Below, in pieces: positions 57,529 through 64,000 of a DNA stretch of 64,000 nt. Location: positions 62,001 to 126,000 of the forward strand of contig NW_024882029.1 of assembly GCF_019059575.1 (NCBI RefSeq), written 5' to 3'. How positions within the stretch are numbered: the first letter of the stretch is position 1; each line of letters begins with the position of its first letter. The translations under genes were made by a program, and so were the position numbers. Under the pieces are notes generated by a model. That model was not told where the DNA came from, did not search any database, and worked only from the letters and a program-made list of their open reading frames with translations. This stretch comes from Amphibalanus amphitrite. Lineage: Eukaryota > Arthropoda > Thecostraca > Balanomorpha > Balanidae.

Positions 57529-60500
57529 CCACAGTTTGCACGTCCACTGCCACAGACTGCAGGTCATCACGACAGAACTATAGACACTGCGAAATTATGG
57601 GGTTTTGACTGGTGTCCTCCCCACTCAGGTCCGCTCAACATTCCAACCCTCAGCCAAAGGTGCCGCCTCGCTGATAGAAGGCCTAAAAGCGTTACAGAAA
57701 AACAGTCGGTGGTTTAAACCTAGCTCGACCTATCGTTTTTTTCCCCAATTCGCCCCAAACGGAGTTGAAGTTTTGATAAAAACAAACAGCGTGCCATCCG
57801 TTACGAGCCAGATCGGACTGCAGCCCGATAAAAGAGTCCCTCGGCCGGTAAGGGTTACGAATCCACGTAGAACCCAACTAACAATTAATTGAATAGCCTC
57901 TGAATTGATGAGATATTTACATTTTATATGGTGACATTGCTTTGGATCTCCAAGACCAGTAAGCTCGCACATGTAAGGCCAATAGACTTCTGTTTCCAAT
58001 TTACCAGCTCGTCACTGAACAAAATACGAGCGCCATATTTCTGCCAATCGGTGATCACCATTGGGTGTTTGTTCCCGGCGAACAGCGACGTTACAGGCCA
58101 CAGGCGAGCGTCGCTCGTCGTTCGGCAGCAGCCTGTTGCGCCTTCGAACGGGTGGATTAAAAGCCCTGTCCAGGGGGTCGATGGCGGTCACAAAGCCGCG
58201 TCGACCCAGACCGATTTCGCACCGCACCAGCGCTTTTCGAGCGGGTAGTGGCGTGTCAGCGGCTCCCGACGACTTTAGTGCGACGTTTGCGACGCATGCC
58301 GCAAGAGACGGCGTTAACTGCACGCAGGGCAAACGTTCGATCCGAGGTTCAAGGCCCCACCCAGCAGTCTGGAGAGATGAAACGAATGCTAATCTGCGCG
58401 GTGCATCCTACTTTGTCGTATAAAGCCCAGTTAAAAGGTTCAGCTGTTTTAGCGGACAAGTAGGGAATAGAACAAGCGGACGCTTCTCTCTCTTTAGTTA
58501 CAAAATAACCATCCTGCGGCGAATTTATTAGGGGTCTTACTTAAAACATAAGACTCAGTTTAAATGCAAATTTAATGGGAAAGCTAGCGAGCCTTTAAAA
58601 ACAAAGCTCTCTCCTAGGATGATGAGACTTGATTCTACGGTACATTTAATTTTACAAAACGAGACGCAACGTTCTCAATTTTTCAACAAATGAACATTTG
58701 ACTATAGGCGTGCGGTTGGCATGTAAGTGCTCACTATTCAGTTCTAGCTTTCTGTTCAAATGTAGCATAAACTCGCGCAGAAAATAAAATGCCCTCAGTC
58801 CTCAGTGAAGCCAGATCATAAGCCCTCCTCGGCAGCAGATGGTCGCTTTGGCGCAGCTGCGCGGCACTATTCTATGAATGAGTGAGGTGATTCTGATGAC
58901 AGTCTGCGTCGCTGCCGCCCGGCCCGCATCAGGGGGGCACCGACCCGCATCACCCCCCCCCCCCCGCCTGTCTGATGCGGACTCGGGGCCAGGGCCGACA
59001 GAGGGTGAGAATGGACGGAACGAATAGTGCGACTGATAACTAACAGGGTATGAGAGTGAATCGGATTGTTTAGGTGGTGTGTCGCTGATTCACTCCTTGG
59101 AGACTTTGTATGTGTTGTTAGGTATTCGGATGTGTGTTTTGTTAGGATTAAGTGCGACAACAATGAAATGCACCGATCTAGAACATTGCTGTAGTGTATG
59201 AAAAAAATGATGTGCATATTTCATTGCTCGTCGAAGATTCTTCACTTCCAGTTCGTTCAACAGTAGCGGAGGCGTACTGGAGAAACTTGAGTAATGAAAA
59301 CGTCCAAATCACAAAGAAGAGCCATTTTATTCGTTGCATAAAAACATCCTCAGGGCAGAATAACAGATGTAAGTGGCAGATTCGCCTACTCAGCAAGAAT
59401 TCTGATGTTGCTAGTTGTAGTTCAAAGGACAAAAGCCTAGGACGTCGATCCATTTACAAGACAAGTTTCTCGGTCAAATTAGAGCCCGGTCAATAGAAGG
59501 ACCGTAAACAACACGCAAAAACGCGCAACTCGTGGCAGAAAATGTCAGACTAGCACACCATTCATTAGTTACGATTACGTTGCGTTTACTGCAAGTGTCT
59601 TTCAGAGCTTTGCATACAACGTTGATAAAACGGAGCTGAGGTAAGACTGAGAGGTAGATGTTTGAGAAGTGAAAGGTTTGAATAATTATGTTAGTTGCCT
59701 TTCGAAGGCGGTGCAAATTGCGCTGATATGTGATGCTCTGACAAAACAACTTAATACGCATGATATCACGTGAACTACACCGTTCCACGATAATAACTGA
59801 TGCATACCATGAGCAAAACCATGGTCCACTATCGTCAGGGCTATAATAAAATTACTGACCAATCATCTGTACAAGCCCACTGCTGGTTGCCTTGATGGCT
59901 TTGTTTGTTGGTCTCTTCAACGCAGCTTTGTCTGTCACGCTATAACGGCTGTATTTGACCAAACCACACCATCCGGTTTTCTTGTGACAGCTATTGGGCC
60001 CGCTCTGAAATACGGCGGCTCTTGTGTCGAGAGTGAGCTATAATGGGACTCCACAGGTCGCAGCTGCGGTGGTCGCTGATAGCAGTGTCGGGCTGGTGGC
60101 AGCTCGGGCGTTACAGTCCACTTTTTCAGTTCTATAGACAGTCCACTTCAGTGACCAGCGACAATTGTTCCTCTACATCCGAGCGAATGACGTCCGATGC
60201 TGCACGGAAACGACCGGTGTGTATTGAGGGGAACGAAACGATCGGCCCAGCCAGGCGCCTTTTTCCTTTTCAGAGACAGAGTCCTTTTCAGCGCTCTGAT
60301 TCACTTATTATTTACCTTATCTTGTCTTTAATTTGTTATTTGCTTATGTACCTATCTTATTTGTCTTTTTTACCAAATGTCGTGCGGAAGCTTGTGGTGA
60401 TGATGGTAATGAATTACCATATCTTTCAAGAGTTAGCACGTCAAGAATTGACTATCAACAAAATCGAATGTTTATATTTAACCATTATTTATTCCTTGCC

Positions 60501-61198
60501 TTGTGCATTGAAGAGTTCAATTTCTGTGGATTGCGCTTCGTAAATTGAGGGTTCATACCAGCTCTATTTGCCAGAGCTCTGCATGATATTTTAGGTTCTA
60601 AATACCGCACATCAATGGCCGAAAGCAGCGTCGGTGGCGATGCAGCGAGGAGCTCCAACGATTACCAAGACGCCATCCCCCGTCCAAATATTGACAGAGA
60701 GCAGGCAAAGTTTGGGCGCCAGCTGGGGGTCGCCCAGCTTTATTTGTCTGCAGGGAAATCGTACGCGATATCTAGTGAGGCGAGAAGAGCGCTGGGTATG
60801 TGCTTATAAGCACATACCCAGCGCTCTTCTTATAATTCGTCCTCAATGAAACGGTACATAACCATTTACTTTTTTTTAGTAAAATTGCACAGCATATACT
60901 CGAGTAAAAAACTATCCATATTTCATTCGACAATTGCATGACTCCATTTCGGTCTATTTTTATTAGCGAATGATTGTTTTGCAGCTTCAGCACATGTGCT
61001 TGTTTTACACGTAATTGTGTGGAACCTGCGTGACTTTTTGAAAAACCTGCATTTACTTGGACAGCTTTGTGCGTCCAACCTCCCATTCTTTTGAAATAGT
61101 GGTATCTGTTTCGAACGGTAAACTGCACTGTGCTTCCAGATCTAAAGTGATCGTTTCCTCCATTAAAATTATACATCCGTTTCTGGCTTACCACATAT
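57529..61198. other. No gene recognised; one perfect palindrome (see 60785)
   Basis: Intergenic or intronic DNA. A moderately GC-rich part lies at 58060-58340. A poly-C run is at about 58954-58966. None of the ORFs has recognisable domains. Confidence 0.35.
60785..60828. repeat. 44-bp perfect palindrome
   Basis: aagagcgctgggtatgtgct is followed by tata and the exact complement of those twenty bases. Confidence 0.92.
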
Positions 61199-61440
61199 GT
61201 ACAGGTCTCGCGGGTTTTAGCGGTAGGTTTTGCCTTCGTTAAAGCCATCAAGTTTCCGGCTATATCTTATTCGTCTTAAGCGTTTTACGGTTGAAGATAC
61301 GATCGAATTATTCGTATACATGCCTGCCATGATCCTCTAAAATGTGTTCATCGTATACCGATTAGTTTCTAAGCTATAGCCGGAAAACTCATAAATTTAA
61401 CGGGGGCAAAACCTACCGCTAAAATCCGCGAGCTCTGTAC
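61199..61440. mobile_element. Small TIR/foldback element
   Basis: The ends gtacaggtctcgcgggtttt and aaaatccgcgagctctgtac are imperfect inverted repeats (the right end reversed reads gtacagagctcgcggatttt). They extend through agcggtaggttttgcc. 242 bp, no coding. Confidence 0.75.
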
Positions 61441-61507
61441 CTACTCTGCTGTCAATCAAACTAAGTTATTTTGAATGGGAAATTCCACAAAGGAAGGTTA
61501 TAGATTT

Positions 61508-61563
61508 TGACTTTTCTGCCGAATGGTTGGGATTTTGACTTTTCTGCCGAATGGTTGGGTGGG
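61508..61563. repeat. Tandem duplication of 29 bp
   Basis: gattttgacttttctgccga with ...atggttggg occurs twice head to tail. Confidence 0.85.
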
Positions 61564-62339
61564 TATAATGGGCATTGTGCAGGTTTTACAGATACGGTAT
61601 CGTAAGCAGGTTAGGTATAGCCGTATAGGCATTACTTGCACCCACTTCTTTTTTCATTAAAGGATCGTTTAGCAAAAGGCGAGACACATGGTGTTACAAC
61701 CACTGTGGATTATAAAGTAGGTATCGCGGCGACGCTTTTGAACCCGGTTGAATGCTACTCGAGCCACAGGCTCGAATTCAACGCACTCCATCTATTTAGT
61801 TCAGTCAGCAACGTTGACGAGAGATCTTTTGCCGGACTTAAGGTAGTTGGTGATGAACTTGTGCGACTGGCCCCGACGCAGTGAATGTAACCTCGCACAT
61901 TGTATGAAAGCAAATCCTAGATTCACTAGAAGCACCAAGTCTAACATATAGCGTTGCCAGCCAAAGTATGCTTTTGTTTGATTCGCCCGCTTTCACAACG
62001 AATTCAAGAGCATCCGTTCATTGCGGGAATCGGCGACTCAATAGCTGAGAACAAACTCTAAGAGCTAATCGGACCTGCTAAACACTCATCGGCACGTCGT
62101 CAAAGACGCCTTTAGCCAGCAATGTTTGGGTGAAAGGACGAGTAGATCCTGAACCCGGAGCTACAGCGCTTTATTGACTTATCCAGGGCCTTGACTTATC
62201 AAGTGTTCGAGGTGCTGCCACCAATAAAGGCCTCTATGTAGTTGCGATGGGTGCGAGGACTCACCGGACGAGAATGAGTCGCAACACGCTCACCATGACA
62301 ATGGACAATAGGGTTCTGCGACACCTGAGCGAGCGTCAT

Positions 62340-62450
62340 TTCAGTGAACGACATTTGAGCGAAGCCTTTTCAGCGATTATCAATTTAAGCGATTGACTTT
62401 TTCAGCGATTGTCAAGTCGGCGAATTCAATCACAGCGATTATCAAATGCC
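62340..62450. repeat. Degenerate cagcgattatcaa repeats
   Basis: Short cagcgatt-(a/g)tcaa units repeated about five times with loose spacing, just before MITE A copy 3. Confidence 0.6.
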
Positions 62451-62456
62451 AGTTAA

Positions 62457-63316
62457 AGGTAGTGTGCCAGCTTTCTTGGACCGTATGGAGTTAATGGCCC
62501 AGATAAGGAGAACCGGATTTTTAGAACTTATCCATACCTTCAAAACTCATTGAAACGTCTTAAATTCTTCAAATTTTGAGTACCTCAGTGTGAAATTCGC
62601 CCCGACGGGTTGTCGGTCGTACCCCAACCACATTTCACACCACTATGAACAATAAATGCACACACTGAAATCGCTATTACCGATATGCTCATCCAATCAA
62701 GTTTCGATAAACCCGTTCATCATCATCTCCTGCGGTTTCGAACACGCCTGTTAGGTGGCTTCTGATGCTCGTCGAGGTCGGAATTTCCAAATACGCGTGG
62801 TGCGTCGGGCCGCGCGCTCTGACTTCGGCCAAGAAAAATGCGTCAGCTGATCATTGTCATTTCTGCCACTTGCGTGTGGTGAAATGGGGTCATAACTTAT
62901 AAGACGGCTTTTTCATATCAATTATTTTACATAAAATCATATTTCAAACCATAAATAATGTTCGACAGCCAAATAAAAGAAACAATACCAATACGGGCTT
63001 ACAGTTTAAGGCTCGACATTGTGTTGTCTACGATTAGACAGCTGATAACTCATTCCCGTACGTCGTATGGTCGTAACACTATAATGACCTTTGCTTATTG
63101 TCACAAGTGCGCCGCATTCGCGATTGTTGCCCGACGCCTGTTTGCAGGTGAGCCCACTACAGTTGTTATACATATCTAAAAACCGAAAAACTTTTAGGCG
63201 AAAAAGGCACTATTCCAGGCCCATTTTTGATTTTTTTTGCGATATTAGGTAAAAACAGAAGCTTCTTATCCTAGGAAAAATAAAATGGGAAATCTTTCAA
63301 AGGTGGCACACTACCT
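62457..63316. mobile_element. TTAA-flanked MITE family A, copy 3
   Basis: 860 bp, TTAA at 62453-62456 and 63317-63320; nearly identical to copy 2 at 38521-39380. Confidence 0.9.
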
Positions 63317-63411
63317 TTAATGGTAACGCCGCATCCTTGCTCAAACGGGTATCCGCGGTTGGCCTCTAGAGCCGCGCCGGCCGGCACTGTCGAGCGGTGA
63401 TCCGACCTGGA

Positions 63412-63627
63412 CCTCGTTTCATAAAGCGAGTCCGTAACTTACGCCGTTTTTTGGGCTTGTATTGCAAGCGCTTGTGAAGCGATAAGTTTATTTGCTCTTC
63501 TCCCTTCTGTTGTTGCTTGCAAGATTAATAAATTTAACGATTCAAACTATCGTCATCGCTTCACATGCGCTTGCAATACAAGACCAAAAACCCCCGTAAG
63601 TTACGGACTTGCTTTATGAAACGAGGC
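63412..63627. mobile_element. Small TIR element (CCTCGTTTCATAAAGC)
   Basis: cctcgtttcataaagcgagt and its near-complement ending gaaacgagg enclose inverted gcttgtattgcaagcgctt blocks. 216 bp, no coding. Confidence 0.8.
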
Positions 63628-63721
63628 CCTGACCTCGCCGGAGGGTTCGTGACGTCACCAGCGGACCGCCGCGCCGTGAGTGGGGCGGCTGAGGTCCACT
63701 CAACGCGGCATCACCGTTCCA

Positions 63722-64000
63722 TGCTTCTATCCTCAGGATACTGAAATCCTTCTCCTCCACACCGCCACCCCCCTCCGGGCTGGACAGGCAACTTTATCTC
63801 ATGCGGGCTGCTCCCTTGGAGCGGCACCGCTGCTCCCGAGGGAGCGCACCCCGTAGCCGGGTGCAGTGAGTGCCTTGGGGCTGGGAGGCCTGTCCTCGGA
63901 CGGGCTCAGCCCCGGCGACTCACTAGGGTGCCTGCCCAGACCAATGTCTCCCCCTAAATCCTATCATCCTCCCGGCTCTGAAATGGTCTTACTGGACCGA
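63722..64000 (-). repeat. SR repeat, copy 3 (runs to window edge)
   Basis: Reverse complement of 40317-40605 with few changes (gtgcagtgagtgccttgggg, ccccggcgactcactagggt). Probably continues beyond the window. Confidence 0.85.

Noticed and set aside
58012..58423. Overlapping 106-120-codon ORFs on both strands
   Set aside because: Both strands are open merely because the stretch is GC-rich; no motif or GPCR TM1-3 similarity.

Overview
This is eukaryotic, intron-rich, repeat-laden DNA. An interstitial (TTAGG)n tract, the arthropod telomere unit, together with lgd/CC2D1, LYRM4, PPP1R11, WAP and FMRFamide-type GPCR genes, points to an arthropod. The GC-rich coding DNA would suit a crustacean such as a barnacle, but that is only an inference. 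No bacterial, plasmid or CRISPR features were seen.

Layout. (1) 420-9306, minus: 13 exons of a CC2D1/Lgd endosomal-sorting protein that runs off the left edge; every exon phase closes. Two of its introns begin with tandem arrays built from the preceding exon end plus its 5' splice site. (2) 10596-16024, minus: a complete Ty3/gypsy-class LTR retrotransposon with identical 122-bp LTRs, a 5-bp target duplication, a polypurine tract and one intact gag-pol ORF. The 14 bases just after its 5' LTR are the exact reverse complement of a segment inside its own LTR, which is the arrangement expected for self-primed reverse transcription of the Tf1 type. (3) 18.3-20.9 kb: a composite repeat island holding a TIR element, a tRNA-like SINE head, a long hairpin, interstitial TTAGG, and an array of palindromes whose half-sites and spacing match the T-box (Brachyury) palindrome. 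(4) 21172-23240, plus: LYRM4/ISD11 (3 exons, 87 aa) followed 88 bp later by PPP1R11 (2 exons, 115 aa). (5) 25019-25741, plus: a secreted protein with two WAP-like domains. (6) 30244-30945, minus: a single-exon secreted C-type-lectin-like protein. (7) 40669-55392, minus: three 3' exons (TM4 to C-terminus) of a neuropeptide-type rhodopsin GPCR with large introns full of MITEs.

Most of the rest is transposon-derived. Three TTAA-flanked (piggyBac-type) non-autonomous families are present (27.5/38.5/62.5 kb; 28.6/37.5 kb; 44.5/50.5 kb), along with several foldback or TIR elements, a decayed TA-flanked Tc1/mariner-type relic at 56.7-57.5 kb, long (GA)n tracts and small satellites. The genes form no shared pathway. 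LYRM4 supports mitochondrial Fe-S assembly, PPP1R11 regulates PP1, CC2D1 acts in ESCRT-III/Notch trafficking, and the WAP and lectin proteins are secreted. All calls come from reading the sequence; no searches were run.
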